Assembly: GCF_013140855.1 (NCBI RefSeq)
Contig: NZ_JABBPG010000007.1
Location: 62,001 to 126,000 of the forward strand
DNA from: Pseudoalteromonas caenipelagi
GTDB taxonomy: Bacteria; Pseudomonadota; Gammaproteobacteria; Enterobacterales; Alteromonadaceae
Length of the DNA stretch: 64,000 bases
Direction: 5' to 3'
The notes beneath the pieces were generated by a model. The model did not search any database and had not been told where the DNA came from. It worked only from the letters and a program-made list of their open reading frames with translations. The position numbers were made by a program, and so were the translations under genes. Every line of letters begins with the position of its first letter. Position 1 is the first letter of the stretch. This document shows, piece after piece, positions 19,249 through 28,141 of the stretch.

Positions 19249-20682
19249 ATGAGTTTATTAACTGGGTTAGAACATTCACTGATAGCGGGTGATGAGTATC
19301 AGGGAAAAAAGCGGTTCAGTGTGTTGAATCCAGCCAACGCCGAGCAAATAGCCTATGTATCACAAGTAGACGAGCAAGGCGTAAAATTGGCGCTGAACAG
19401 CGCACTGACTACATTCGATGCGTTAAAACAAACAAGTGCAGCACAGCGTAGTGAGGTGTTACAGCGTTGGTTTGAGTTAGTGATAGAGCACAAAGCGGTG
19501 TTGGCACGCTTGCTTACACAAGAGCAGGGCAAGCCACTAAAAGAGGCTATGGGAGAAGTTGATTATGCCGCAGGCTTCATTCAGTGGTATGGCGAGCAAG
19601 CTAAGCGTAACTATGGCGAAATTATTCCAGCCAATGATCAACAGCATCAGTTACGCATAGTTAAACAAGGTGTAGGCGTAGTGCTTGGCATCACACCGTG
19701 GAACTTTCCGTTGGCGATGATCACCCGTAAAGTCGCGCCAGCATATGCAGCAGGGTGTAGTTTTATTTTAAAACCATCAGAGCAAACGCCATTAAGTGCC
19801 ATTGCACTGGCAAAACTTGCGCTGGAGGCTGGCATGCAAAAAGGGGCGTTTCAGGTATTGCTTACCTCTGATTCTGCAGCGCTAATTAAACCTTTGTGCG
19901 AAAACCCAGATATCCGCAAACTGACTTTTACAGGCTCAACGAAGGTTGGAGCGACATTACTTTCACAATGTGCAGGCACCATTAAGCGCACTTCTATGGA
20001 ACTCGGTGGTAATGCGCCGTTTATTTTTTTTGAATCGGCAAATATCGACAATGCAATCACTGGCTTAATGGCTGCTAAATTCAGAAATGCAGGGCAAACG
20101 TGTGTTGCTGCTAACCGTATTTTAATTCAACAAAGTATTGAGCAAACGGTTTTAGCGCATCTTGTAGAAGCAGTAGCACAACTCGTTGTAGGTGATGGTC
20201 TAAGCGAAGGGGTCGACATTGGCCCCTTGATCACTGTTGAAGCAAAACAAAAGGCCCAAAAGCTCGTTGCTGAAGCGGTTGAGCAAGGCGCAAAGATTGT
20301 GTACCAAGGAGAAGAACTCGACGGCAGCTTTATGGCACCTATGATTTTGACGGGCGTCACACCACAGATGCAGATTGCTCAACAAGAAATATTTGCGCCA
20401 GTGGTCAGTGTGATGTCATTTTCAGACGAAAGCCAAGCTTTGCACATCGCCAATGACGTAAAAGAGGGTCTTGCTGCATATTTTTACTCACAGGATGTAT
20501 CACAAATACATCGAGTTTCTATGTCTCTTGAATACGGTATGGTGGGCATTAATGAGGGCATGGTTTCTAATCCTGTAGCACCCTTTGGTGGAGTAAAGCA
20601 GTCTGGTTTAGGGCGTGAAGGTGCACATCAAGGGCTTGATGAGTATCTGGATATAAAGTATCTATGCCAAAAGTTTGATTAG
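19249..20682 (+). CDS. gabD: NAD(P)-dependent succinate-semialdehyde dehydrogenase
   Basis: An aldehyde dehydrogenase-superfamily enzyme (477 residues) oxidising succinate semialdehyde to succinate, the last step of GABA breakdown. Landmarks are GITPWNFPLAMITRK, the Rossmann FTGSTKVG, the general base in MELGGNAPF, the catalytic cysteine in NAGQTCVAANR and the C-terminal APFGGVKQSGLGREG with EYLDIKYLC, characteristic of GabD-like enzymes. The ATG at 19249 follows an AAGAGG ribosome site. No gabT is adjacent, and the next gene begins 86 bases later with its own ribosome site, so a link to the sugar-salvage genes is not established. Confidence 0.9.
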   Translation: MSLLTGLEHSLIAGDEYQGKKRFSVLNPANAEQIAYVSQVDEQGVKLALNSALTTFDALKQTSAAQRSEVLQRWFELVIEHKAVLARLLTQEQGKPLKEAMGEVDYAAGFIQWYGEQAKRNYGEIIPANDQQHQLRIVKQGVGVVLGITPWNFPLAMITRKVAPAYAAGCSFILKPSEQTPLSAIALAKLALEAGMQKGAFQVLLTSDSAALIKPLCENPDIRKLTFTGSTKVGATLLSQCAGTIKRTSMELGGNAPFIFFESANIDNAITGLMAAKFRNAGQTCVAANRILIQQSIEQTVLAHLVEAVAQLVVGDGLSEGVDIGPLITVEAKQKAQKLVAEAVEQGAKIVYQGEELDGSFMAPMILTGVTPQMQIAQQEIFAPVVSVMSFSDESQALHIANDVKEGLAAYFYSQDVSQIHRVSMSLEYGMVGINEGMVSNPVAPFGGVKQSGLGREGAHQGLDEYLDIKYLCQKFD

Positions 20683-20768
20683 CGCAATTTTTGCAATGAC
20701 TTTTCATTAGTTGTAAAGCGAGATACACTTTCGCGTCTGATTGTTTTTTATCTTTTTTGCAAGGAGCA

Positions 20769-21650
20769 ATGTCGTTGCAACAACTAATAGATGCCCCTAC
20801 ATTGGTGGTATTAGCTGCGGGCTTAGGTAGTCGTTTTGGTGGTAGCAAGCAAATAGCAGTATTACCTAGTATTGAACGCACCATCATGGAGTTAAGCATC
20901 GAAGATGCGTACGCAGCGGGCGTGAGGCGGGCAGTATTAGTAATAAGTGCGCGTGTTCGACAGGTCATTGAACAACAAATCTTACCGCGTTTACCAAAAG
21001 AGTTAGAAGTGATTTTGGTTGAACAGCGGGTGAGTGATGTGCCTGAACAGTTTATTGAACTAGCTAAACAACGCGAAAAACCCTGGGGAACAGGGCATGC
21101 ATTGTTAACTGCAAAGCCATATATCACAGGCCCCGCTATTGTCATTACGGCGGATGATTACTATGGCAAACAAGCTTATATCCAAATGGTCCATCACTTT
21201 CAACGCTCGCCACGCAATATGGCGATGGTTGCTTACGCTTTGGTTAACACGCTTTCGTCAGCGGGCGGAGTTAACCGAGGAATATGCCAGTTAGAGGGAA
21301 ACAGGCTCGTTGGTGTTAAAGAATATGAAAATATTCAGCAAACTGAGCGTGGGCTCATAGGGTCGTTTGACGATGCTTCTCACACTTTACCCAATACAGC
21401 GTTAGCCTCAATGACGTTTTGGGGGGTAACGGAAGCGCTTTTTGCCGAACTAGAGTATGGTTTCAACGAGTTTCTAAGAACTTATGACAGCGATGTCATA
21501 AAAGAGTATTATTTACCGAATTGTATTGAACAATGTATCGTATCAAAAAACATGGACTTGACTGTCTATTCAGCCAAAGATCATTGGTATGGCGTTACGT
21601 TTAAAGAAGAATTAGCAGCGGTGGCAGGAAAAATAAATGAACAACGCTAA
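20769..21650 (+). CDS. Sugar-1-phosphate nucleotidyltransferase-like protein
   Basis: A 293-residue protein of the nucleotidyltransferase fold. The N-terminal nucleotide-binding signature is LAAGLGSRFGGSKQ, and the metal-binding acidic pair is in IVITADDYYG. It also has the WGTGHALL segment, placed like the family's base-recognition loop. It overlaps the kinase gene downstream by 14 bases, and the pair recurs in hexosamine-salvage contexts known to me. Activation of N-acetylhexosamine-1-phosphate to a UDP-sugar is inferred, not shown. ATG 20769 is preferred; it lies only two bases from the AAGGAG site, so TTG at 20775 is an alternative start. Confidence 0.75.
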   Translation: MSLQQLIDAPTLVVLAAGLGSRFGGSKQIAVLPSIERTIMELSIEDAYAAGVRRAVLVISARVRQVIEQQILPRLPKELEVILVEQRVSDVPEQFIELAKQREKPWGTGHALLTAKPYITGPAIVITADDYYGKQAYIQMVHHFQRSPRNMAMVAYALVNTLSSAGGVNRGICQLEGNRLVGVKEYENIQQTERGLIGSFDDASHTLPNTALASMTFWGVTEALFAELEYGFNEFLRTYDSDVIKEYYLPNCIEQCIVSKNMDLTVYSAKDHWYGVTFKEELAAVAGKINEQR

Positions 21651-22776
21651 TAATGAGAGTGAGGCTCTCAATAGTTGTATGCCATTAGTCAATGAGGTTA
21701 GCATGGAAAATAGTGCAGTAGCGGCACAACTATCACAGCAATTTGGGTTGGCAGGTGAGAAGCCTGTAATGAACCCAATTGGCAATGGTCACATTAATAC
21801 AACTATGTTGCTTAAAGATGGTAAGCAAGCTGTAGTAGTACAAAAACTAAATACAGACGTATTCCCAAACCCAGATCATTTGGTCGAGAATGCCAGAGCG
21901 ATTGAGCAACACTTGGCTAAAAAAGCCAATAATGGGGAGTATGATTTAAATATAATCAAACACCTACCCACTATAAAAAATGATTATTTAGTGAATTTAA
22001 GTGGCGGTGTATGGCGTGCATTAGAATTCATTGGCGGAAGTTATAGTGAAGATGTGGTCGACTCTATAGACAAAGCACAAACTGCGGCCAATGCGTTTGG
22101 ATTGTTTGCCAAAGCGCTTGAAGATTTTGAAGCGCAGCAGCTCCACCATGTAATCCCTGATTTTCACAACTTGGCTAAACGCATCGAAGCATTTGAACAT
22201 GTGCTAGCGGAAGATGCACATGAACGTTCGGCGCAATGCGAAGATGTTATAGCATTTTGCCAATCTCAGTTCTCCCTTGCTGATGAGTTACAAAAAACAT
22301 GTCAAACAATTCCACTTCGACCTTGCCATAACGACACAAAAATCAACAACATGTTGTTTTGTAGCAAAACCAATCAAAGCAAAGCGGTTATTGATATGGA
22401 CACTTGTATGCCTGGCTATTGGTTGTTTGATTTTGGCGATATGGTACGAACATTTTGCTCGCCAGAGGCCGAAGACTCAACAGATCTAGATAACGTGCTT
22501 GTTCGAGAAGAAATTTTTTCGGCGATTGTACAAGGGTATGTAGAGCCTTTGGCTGATATTTTAACAGAGCAAGAAAAACAGAGCTTTCTGCTAGGCGCTA
22601 AAGTAATGCCATTTATGATAGGTTTGCGCTTTTTGACTGATTATTTGGATGGTGATAACTACTTTGCGACTCACCGAGCGCAACATAATTTGCAACGTGC
22701 TCGTAATCAATTCAAGCTATATCAAGATGTATTAGACAAAGAAAAAACGCTTAGAAGCATTTTGGCTCGCTACTGA
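21637..22776 (+). CDS. NahK-like N-acetylhexosamine 1-kinase (APH superfamily)
   Basis: A 379-residue aminoglycoside-phosphotransferase-fold kinase closely resembling bifidobacterial NahK, which phosphorylates GlcNAc and GalNAc at C1. Shared landmarks are the GNGHINTT glycine-rich loop, VQKLNTDVFPNP, GGVWRALEFI, the catalytic PCHNDTKINNML and the metal-binding VIDMDTCMPGYWLFDFGDMVR. The start overlaps the nucleotidyltransferase stop by 14 bases and has an AGGA site, indicating translational coupling. The N-terminus is about 20 residues longer than in NahK as I recall it. Exact sugar specificity cannot be read from the sequence. Confidence 0.83.
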   Translation: MNNANNESEALNSCMPLVNEVSMENSAVAAQLSQQFGLAGEKPVMNPIGNGHINTTMLLKDGKQAVVVQKLNTDVFPNPDHLVENARAIEQHLAKKANNGEYDLNIIKHLPTIKNDYLVNLSGGVWRALEFIGGSYSEDVVDSIDKAQTAANAFGLFAKALEDFEAQQLHHVIPDFHNLAKRIEAFEHVLAEDAHERSAQCEDVIAFCQSQFSLADELQKTCQTIPLRPCHNDTKINNMLFCSKTNQSKAVIDMDTCMPGYWLFDFGDMVRTFCSPEAEDSTDLDNVLVREEIFSAIVQGYVEPLADILTEQEKQSFLLGAKVMPFMIGLRFLTDYLDGDNYFATHRAQHNLQRARNQFKLYQDVLDKEKTLRSILARY

Positions 22777-22902
22777 TCAAAGAACACAAGGTACCTAAGT
22801 GTCTTGTGTTTTTATACTCCGTTTACTTAATCGCATTCACTTTGCATTGTCACTAAGATGGGGTAGCTTGCTAAGTGAAGTATCTTTTAAGGAACAATCA
22901 TA

Positions 22903-24285
22903 ATGACAAAAATGAATCGCCGTGATTTTTTAAAGGCTGCGGGGAGTGCTGTAGGCGCGGCTGCGCTTACTACAACGTTATCAGGTTGCGCTCAGCACAA
23001 CGCATCTAATATCGCGCCATCGCGCCAAGGTCGCTCTGTAATGGGGCTGGTGAGCGAAAAGCTAGATATAGTACGCGTGGCTTTTATTGGGGTAGGCCAG
23101 CGTGGTTTTGGTCATGTTAAAAGAATGAGCCAGATAGAAGGCACCCGTATCGTGGCGATTTGCGATACCCATGATGAAGTACTCACTCGTTCTGTTAACT
23201 ACCTAGTAGAGCAAGGGGTAGAAGCGCCAAGCGTATATAAAGGGGCTGAACTAGCTTATCAAGATATGCTAGCGCGAGATGATATTGACATTGTGATTAT
23301 TTCTACGCCATGGAAATGGCATGCTCCTATGGCAATCGACACCATGAACAGCAACAAGCATGCATTTGTTGAAGTGCCTTTGGCGCTTAGCGTGGAAGAA
23401 ATGTGGGACATAGTCGACACTGCTGAGCGTACGCAACGTCATTGTATGATGATGGAAAATGTCAACTATGGTCGAGATGAGTTGATGGTGCTCAATATGG
23501 TTCGCCAGGGACTATTTGGAGAGCTACTGCATGGCGAAGCCGCTTACATCCATGAACTACGTTGGCAAATGAAGGAAGTTGAACATAAAACCGGCTCTTG
23601 GCGTACTGATTGGCATACCAAACGCAATGGCAACTTGTACCCGACCCACGGCTTAGGCCCAGTATCTCAGTACATGAATATCAACCGAGGTGATCGCTTT
23701 GACTATTTGACCTCAATGAGTTCACCGTCTTTGGGTCGCACAGCGTATGCAAAACGTGAATTTGCCCCTGAACATCAGCGTAACCAAGCGAAGTATATTG
23801 CAGGTGACATGAACACCACGATGATCAAAACTGTGCAAGGCAGAAGCATCATGGTACAACATGATACAACAACACCAAGGCCTTATTCACGACATAATTT
23901 GATTCAAGGAACCAACGGCGTGTTTGCTGGTTTTCCAAATCGCATAGCGCTAGAACAAGGTGGTGATAAAAGCTTCCATGAATGGGATTATGATATGCAA
24001 AGTTGGTATGACAAATATGATCATCCACTTTGGTTGCGAATGGGTGAAGAAGCTCAGCGCAATGGTGGACATGGTGGAATGGACTTTTTGATGTTTTGGC
24101 GGATGATTTATTGTTTACGCAATGGTGAGCCACTCGATCAAGACGTTTACGATGGAGCAGCATGGTCAGTGATATCGCCACTTTCAGCACAATCAGTGGC
24201 AAACAGAAGTGCTGCTATTGATATTCCGGACTTTACTCGAGGTGCTTGGCAGCAAGGTAAACCATTAGGCATTATAGGGGCGTAA
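22903..24285 (+). CDS. GH109-type NAD-dependent glycosidase, Tat-exported lipoprotein
   Basis: A 460-residue Gfo/Idh/MocA-fold protein of the type assigned to glycoside hydrolase family 109, whose founding members are alpha-N-acetylgalactosaminidases using bound NAD. It has a twin-arginine signal (NRRDFLK) and a lipobox-like LSGC. The Rossmann motif is GVGQRGFGH. The family-specific stretches are [41 protein letters not shown] and [10 protein letters not shown]. It follows the kinase by 126 bases with its own AAGGA site. An exported enzyme releasing N-acetylhexosamine fits the two upstream cytoplasmic genes. Substrate linkage is unproven. Confidence 0.85.
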   Translation: MTKMNRRDFLKAAGSAVGAAALTTTLSGCAQHNASNIAPSRQGRSVMGLVSEKLDIVRVAFIGVGQRGFGHVKRMSQIEGTRIVAICDTHDEVLTRSVNYLVEQGVEAPSVYKGAELAYQDMLARDDIDIVIISTPWKWHAPMAIDTMNSNKHAFVEVPLALSVEEMWDIVDTAERTQRHCMMMENVNYGRDELMVLNMVRQGLFGELLHGEAAYIHELRWQMKEVEHKTGSWRTDWHTKRNGNLYPTHGLGPVSQYMNINRGDRFDYLTSMSSPSLGRTAYAKREFAPEHQRNQAKYIAGDMNTTMIKTVQGRSIMVQHDTTTPRPYSRHNLIQGTNGVFAGFPNRIALEQGGDKSFHEWDYDMQSWYDKYDHPLWLRMGEEAQRNGGHGGMDFLMFWRMIYCLRNGEPLDQDVYDGAAWSVISPLSAQSVANRSAAIDIPDFTRGAWQQGKPLGIIGA

Positions 24286-24317
24286 ATCGCGCCCTTAATT
24301 TCAAAGTAGCATTCCTT

Positions 24318-24824
24318 ATGATCAACAAGCTAATACTCTTACTGTTTATTATTATTGGGTTGTGCGCTTGTCAATCAACCCCCAATTCAACTGCGCTAGA
24401 TAAGACAGTGGCGCAGTATATAGAGGTGTTTCAAAAACGTCAGGACTTTGAGCAGCTCTTGTCATTTTATGCACCTGATGCGCAACTTGAAGATATGCTG
24501 TACGGACATTCAGCAGTTGGGAGCCAAGCCATAGCTAAATTTTATGACTGGCCAAATAACAAACTCACGGTATTAGACGGTAAGCCACTTTTTTCAGTGG
24601 ATCAACAAGTAGTTGATAGCCAAAAAAAAGTAGCTGTTTTTTCTGGGGTGTTTCATCGCTTTTTGTATTTTGGCAATGAGTTAGGACCTTGGCGGTTTTT
24701 GATTAAGTTGCAGTTTAATGAGCAAGGGGAAATTATTTATCAACAAGACTGGATAAATTACACGCCTCGTTCCTTAATTAAAGAGAGCAAAAATCTGAAT
24801 GTGCCAGTGCAAGCTGACGATTAA
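24318..24824 (+). CDS. Lipoprotein with SnoaL/NTF2-like fold
   Basis: A 168-residue protein with a lipoprotein signal (LCAC at about 16-19). The rest looks like an NTF2/SnoaL-type cone: IEVFQKRQDFEQLLSFYAPDAQLEDMLYG at the start, then GSQAIAKFYDW and alternating strands to DWINYTPRSLI. It lies 32 bases after the GH109 gene and 12 bases before the thiamine-binding-like gene, so it may belong to either unit. No catalytic residues can be assigned. Confidence 0.62.
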   Translation: MINKLILLLFIIIGLCACQSTPNSTALDKTVAQYIEVFQKRQDFEQLLSFYAPDAQLEDMLYGHSAVGSQAIAKFYDWPNNKLTVLDGKPLFSVDQQVVDSQKKVAVFSGVFHRFLYFGNELGPWRFLIKLQFNEQGEIIYQQDWINYTPRSLIKESKNLNVPVQADD

Positions 24825-24836
24825 TAAGGAAAATAC

Positions 24837-25085
24837 ATGAAAATTTCTGTTGAGATCAGTAAATATCCTCTACACCAAGATTATATTCCCTTCATCAAAG
24901 ACTTTATTGAACGATTAAATCAGCACTCGGAACTGAAAGTTGTAACGAACTGTATGTCAACCCAAGTATTTGGCGAGTATGATGTCGTTATGCCTTTGTT
25001 GCAAACACATATGAAGCAGTCTTTCGAAGCGTATGGGAAAATCGTGTTTGTGTGTAAATTTATATGTGGTGACTTGTCAGCCTAA
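24837..25085 (+). CDS. YkoF/MTH1187-type thiamine-binding family protein
   Basis: An 82-residue protein resembling the small thiamine-binding family (YkoF, MTH1187): an ISVEISKYPLHQDYIPFIKDFI beta-alpha unit, then NCMSTQVFGEYDVVMPLLQ, matching the family's MST..G motif, and a final strand. An AAGGA site precedes the ATG. Its stop codon shares one base with the start of the PnuC-type transporter gene, so the two are coupled. Binding of thiamine or a pyrimidine precursor is inferred from family and neighbours. Confidence 0.7.
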   Translation: MKISVEISKYPLHQDYIPFIKDFIERLNQHSELKVVTNCMSTQVFGEYDVVMPLLQTHMKQSFEAYGKIVFVCKFICGDLSA

Positions 25086-25711
25086 TGCCAGACTCATTTA
25101 CAGTATTTTTAAATGCGCTGCTCACATCTTCTTATTGGGAGTATACGGCAGTGTTGCTGGGCTTTATGTATGTGGTGTTAGCCGTGCGAGAAAGCCTATG
25201 GTGCTGGTATGCAGGGTTTGTAAGTTCTATCATGTATGCGGCTATGTATTGGCATGGAAATATATTAGTAGAAGCAATACTGAACCTCTATTATATGCTT
25301 ATGGCGGTGATAGGCTGGTGGGTCTGGCGGCAGGGAACTAATAATTCTCCGTTACCAATAATATCTTGGCCAGTGAGAATACACCTGTTTATCATTATAT
25401 TAACGTCTTTATTTGCCATATCGCTCAGCACGCTAATACAAGAACTTTCAAATGATATTAGCTTGAGCTATATAGAGAGTTTTACACTGTGTTTTGCCGT
25501 TGTAATAACTTATTTGGTAGTAAGAAAAGTACTTGAAAACTGGCTATATTGGATTGTTATTAACATGGCACCCATGTATCTATATTTTATGAAAGGATAT
25601 TACCCAACCTTGGCTTTGGCACTGCTTCTTACCTTAATCTCTTGCGTCGGTTATAAACGTTGGTACGAGCGTTATGAGCTTAAACAAGGTAAAACACTTG
25701 CAGAACTGTAG
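25085..25711 (+). CDS. PnuC/PnuT-family vitamin transporter
   Basis: A 208-residue membrane protein with about seven predicted helices and the hallmarks of the PnuC family: LWCWYAGFVSSIMYAAMYW, LNLYYMLMAVIGWWVW and the C-terminal WLYWIVINMAPMYLYFMKG with a WxxW pair. PnuC proteins move nicotinamide riboside, and PnuT homologues move thiamine, by facilitated diffusion that depends on intracellular phosphorylation. A flanking thiamine-binding-family gene and a ThiK-like kinase gene point to thiamine. No TPP riboswitch was found upstream. Substrate is an inference. Confidence 0.82.
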   Translation: MPDSFTVFLNALLTSSYWEYTAVLLGFMYVVLAVRESLWCWYAGFVSSIMYAAMYWHGNILVEAILNLYYMLMAVIGWWVWRQGTNNSPLPIISWPVRIHLFIIILTSLFAISLSTLIQELSNDISLSYIESFTLCFAVVITYLVVRKVLENWLYWIVINMAPMYLYFMKGYYPTLALALLLTLISCVGYKRWYERYELKQGKTLAEL

Positions 25712-25727
25712 CTTGAATAGCAAAGCT

Positions 25728-26525
25728 ATGCACGAGTATTTTAGTGCATTAATGCCAAATGTGACCGTCTTTAAACTAGGCCCTTTGGGGAAAGGCCTAA
25801 GTAATGATAACTTTTTAATCGAGTCATCTATAGGTCCTCTACTTTTGAAACGTTATAGAGACAACTTTCCCATCGCAGCTTTAAAGTCTCAGCGCCAATT
25901 AGCCCACAATTATGAAGTGACAGCGAATGTGCACACTTGGAGTGAAGCAATGCGCATCGCAGTCTTCGAGTTTTTGCCTGGTGTTGACTCCCCAACAAAA
26001 TTGACGAAAGACTTACTGCAAGGCGTATTAACAGTGCATCAATTTGTGCCTTCATTTGAATCTAATTACTTAGACATTATTCCACAGCTTAAATGCTTGG
26101 AGAAAAGCTTAGTTGGTGATGTAAAGAAGGCATTGGCATGGAGTATTACGACGCTTGAAAAACAACCAAAAAACCTTGCCTTTTGCCATAATGACCTTGT
26201 TCTAGAAAACCTAATTACAAGTAAGCACAGGATAAAAATAATCGATTTTGAATACTGTGCTTATAATGACATTTTTTTTGATTTGGCTGCTTTGTGTTGT
26301 AGTTTTGACCTAACGACTACTCAAAGTCGTAACATGCTAGCGCTTTACTACGACTTGCAACAACAACAGCCACCTAAAAATGCCGACATTAAGCTCACCG
26401 CGTATCGGTGCGGATATTTACTTTTAAGTATTCAATGGTATGAACAAAGAGGTTATGTTGAGCTGGCAAATCCCTTGCTGCGTCAATTAGATCAATGTGT
26501 GGCTCAGATCCCACCTAGTCGTTGA
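25728..26525 (+). CDS. Thiamine kinase-like phosphotransferase (APH/choline kinase fold)
   Basis: A small-molecule kinase of 265 residues from the ATG at 25728. The core shows a GLSNDNFLIES glycine-rich strand, a catalytic CHNDLVLENLI loop and the metal-binding KIIDFEYCAYNDIFFDLAAL. These resemble ThiK and choline kinases more than antibiotic kinases. It follows the PnuC-type transporter directly; the frame is open to ATG 25674, overlapping that gene by 38 bases, and neither start has a good ribosome site. Phosphorylating imported thiamine would trap it in the cell. Its stop overlaps the 3' end of a convergent HTH gene by 22 bases. Confidence 0.72.
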   Translation: MHEYFSALMPNVTVFKLGPLGKGLSNDNFLIESSIGPLLLKRYRDNFPIAALKSQRQLAHNYEVTANVHTWSEAMRIAVFEFLPGVDSPTKLTKDLLQGVLTVHQFVPSFESNYLDIIPQLKCLEKSLVGDVKKALAWSITTLEKQPKNLAFCHNDLVLENLITSKHRIKIIDFEYCAYNDIFFDLAALCCSFDLTTTQSRNMLALYYDLQQQQPPKNADIKLTAYRCGYLLLSIQWYEQRGYVELANPLLRQLDQCVAQIPPSR

Positions 26526-26686
26526 GCTAGCTCTTTATATTTTTCAACATCTGACTTATCGAATATAGGGTGCCCTTGAGGGTCTTGGTCTTTTGCCACG
26601 AGTAGGTTTTCTCTTGCAAGTCGTTTTACACGTTCAACTTTAACGCCCAAAAATTCAGCAACTTGCTCAGTGGTCATAGGGGTCAT
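26504..26686 (-). CDS. Small excisionase/MerR-like helix-turn-helix protein
   Basis: A 60-residue protein, MTPMTTEQVAEFLGVKVERV and so on, ending in DVEKYKELAQRLGGI. It consists of little more than one winged-helix DNA-binding domain of the excisionase/MerR N-terminal type (TTEQVAEFLGV, helix, turn, VKRLARENLL). The ATG at 26686 has an AGAGGA site eight bases upstream; the longer frame to 26788 lacks one. It lies 244 bases from a tRNA-Arg gene, but no integrase is present. Its 3' end overlaps the convergent kinase gene. Confidence 0.7.
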   Translation of the reverse strand: MTPMTTEQVAEFLGVKVERVKRLARENLLVAKDQDPQGHPIFDKSDVEKYKELAQRLGGI

Positions 26687-26930
26687 AAATAAAATCCTCT
26701 TGATGTATAAAATTGCAATGACGCTTTGTTGTATAAATGGTGCGACAGTTGCGTTGCCATTATTGATTACAGAGCCCAATCTAAACATCTGTATCTATAA
26801 GCATAGTTAAATATCGTGTTTTTTGTGTCTTGTATAGTGTTTTTTTAAATTTTAGATTGTTTATTAATCATATAGCACACAAATACTAGTATTTATTTGG
26901 CTATGCCATTATCATTGTCGCGACTGATGC

Positions 26931-27005
26931 GCTCTCGTGGTGAAATGGATATCACGTAGCTCTCCGGAAGCTAAGTTGCAGGTTCGATCCCTGCCGAGAG
27001 CGCCA
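26931..27005 (+). tRNA. tRNA-Arg (anticodon CCG)
   Basis: A 75-base cloverleaf with encoded CCA. The acceptor GCTCTCG pairs with CGAGAGC, the D-arm GTGA with TCAC, the anticodon stem TAGCT with AGCTA around CTCCGGA (anticodon CCG), and the T-arm GCAGG with CCTGC around TTCGATC. All stems are perfect. It reads CGG codons. No other tRNA lies nearby. Confidence 0.96.
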
Positions 27006-27027
27006 GTGTATTTGTGTTAAACATGTT

Positions 27028-28002
27028 TTAAAGCCAATTTTTTACCCTAAAGTAATAGCCAATTACACCCGTCAATAAACACAGCGCAATCACAAATAGT
27101 GCAAATGCATAAGGCGATTCTGTTCCTGGTATGCCGCCGATATTGACACCCAATAAACCAGTTAAAAACCCTAACGGTAAGAAGAGTGCGGCAACGACCG
27201 ACATAACATACATGCGCTGGTTTAGTTGTTCACTGAGCTGATTGGATAAGCTATGTTGGATAACTTGCGCTCGTTCAATGGCTGACTCTAGCTCTTCCAC
27301 GTAACGGCTTAAAGCATTATCCGCTTCGTTTATTTTGTGTGCTGTTACATCATCCAACCACGGGAGTTGGCATTCTAGTAGTTCACTAATAGCCACTTTT
27401 TGTGGTTTTAAATAACGTTTTAAAGCGATAGTTTGTCTGCGAGTGGTTGATAAAACCGTTGCGTCTATTTGGCCTTCGTGGTTATCTAGAATGTCTTCGA
27501 ATATATCCAGTTGTTCATCGATTTGATAGATAACATCTTGCATTCTGGCAGTAAGCCTTTGAACCAAAGCACTCAAAAGCTCAGCTATATTCTTAGGGCC
27601 TTTGCCAATTTTTAGAGCGTTATGTATATCTTGTGCAGACATAAGTTGACGTTTTCTACAGGTGATTAGTGTATGTTCGTTTACAAAGCAGCGAATAGAG
27701 ACCATATCTTCTGGACTTTGCTGTGGGTTCAAATTAACCCCTCTTAAAAATAGCAATAGGCCATTCTCAGCTTGTGTGACACGAGGCCGAGTTTCACCAG
27801 TTGTCATGGCTTGCCATTCCCATTCTTGTAAAAATGATTGGCTTTTTAACCATTCAATCGTTTCGTTTGAACTATAATCAAAATGCAGCCAAACAGGGGT
27901 TTTTTGTGACTGCAACTGGGTGATATCTGAGAGTTCATTGAGGGGAATTGCGCCACCTGAACCATCTAATTGTAATGCATGGACTAAACCTGAATTCATC
28001 AT
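27028..28002 (-). CDS. zntB: CorA-family zinc transporter ZntB
   Basis: A 324-residue 2-TM-GxN metal-ion transporter. A long cytoplasmic domain (about 1-260; WLHFDYSSNETIEWL, TRPRVTQAENGLLLFLRGVN, IRCFVNEHTLITCR) is followed by two C-terminal transmembrane helices separated by the pore motif GVN in LLGVNIGGIPG. The N-terminal half is typical of ZntB rather than CorA. It would move zinc across the inner membrane; the direction in ZntB has been debated. It is monocistronic and diverges from the rimB-like gene. Confidence 0.9.
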   Translation of the reverse strand: MMNSGLVHALQLDGSGGAIPLNELSDITQLQSQKTPVWLHFDYSSNETIEWLKSQSFLQEWEWQAMTTGETRPRVTQAENGLLLFLRGVNLNPQQSPEDMVSIRCFVNEHTLITCRKRQLMSAQDIHNALKIGKGPKNIAELLSALVQRLTARMQDVIYQIDEQLDIFEDILDNHEGQIDATVLSTTRRQTIALKRYLKPQKVAISELLECQLPWLDDVTAHKINEADNALSRYVEELESAIERAQVIQHSLSNQLSEQLNQRMYVMSVVAALFLPLGFLTGLLGVNIGGIPGTESPYAFALFVIALCLLTGVIGYYFRVKNWL

Positions 28003-28141
28003 ACTTTCCTTTTCTTATCTAGTTATCATGTTTGTACAAAACTATTGATACTTCAATGTAATTTGCTAATTGTTTGGATAAATATTATTTGCTGTTATAT
28101 GCTGAAAATTGCTGTATAAGACAGTTTTTTAAGGAGCGAGT

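Noticed and set aside
24200..24840. Possible TPP riboswitch before the thiamine-like cluster
   Set aside because: I looked for the CTGAGA and ACCTGATCTGG thi-box cores and found neither here nor just upstream of 24837.
26687..26788. 34-residue N-terminal extension of the small HTH protein
   Set aside because: It lacks a ribosome site, whereas the internal ATG at 26686 has AGAGGA at good spacing and starts the domain directly.
26931..27005. tRNA-Arg as an attachment site of an integrated element
   Set aside because: No integrase gene is present and no direct repeat of the tRNA 3' end was noticed in the window.
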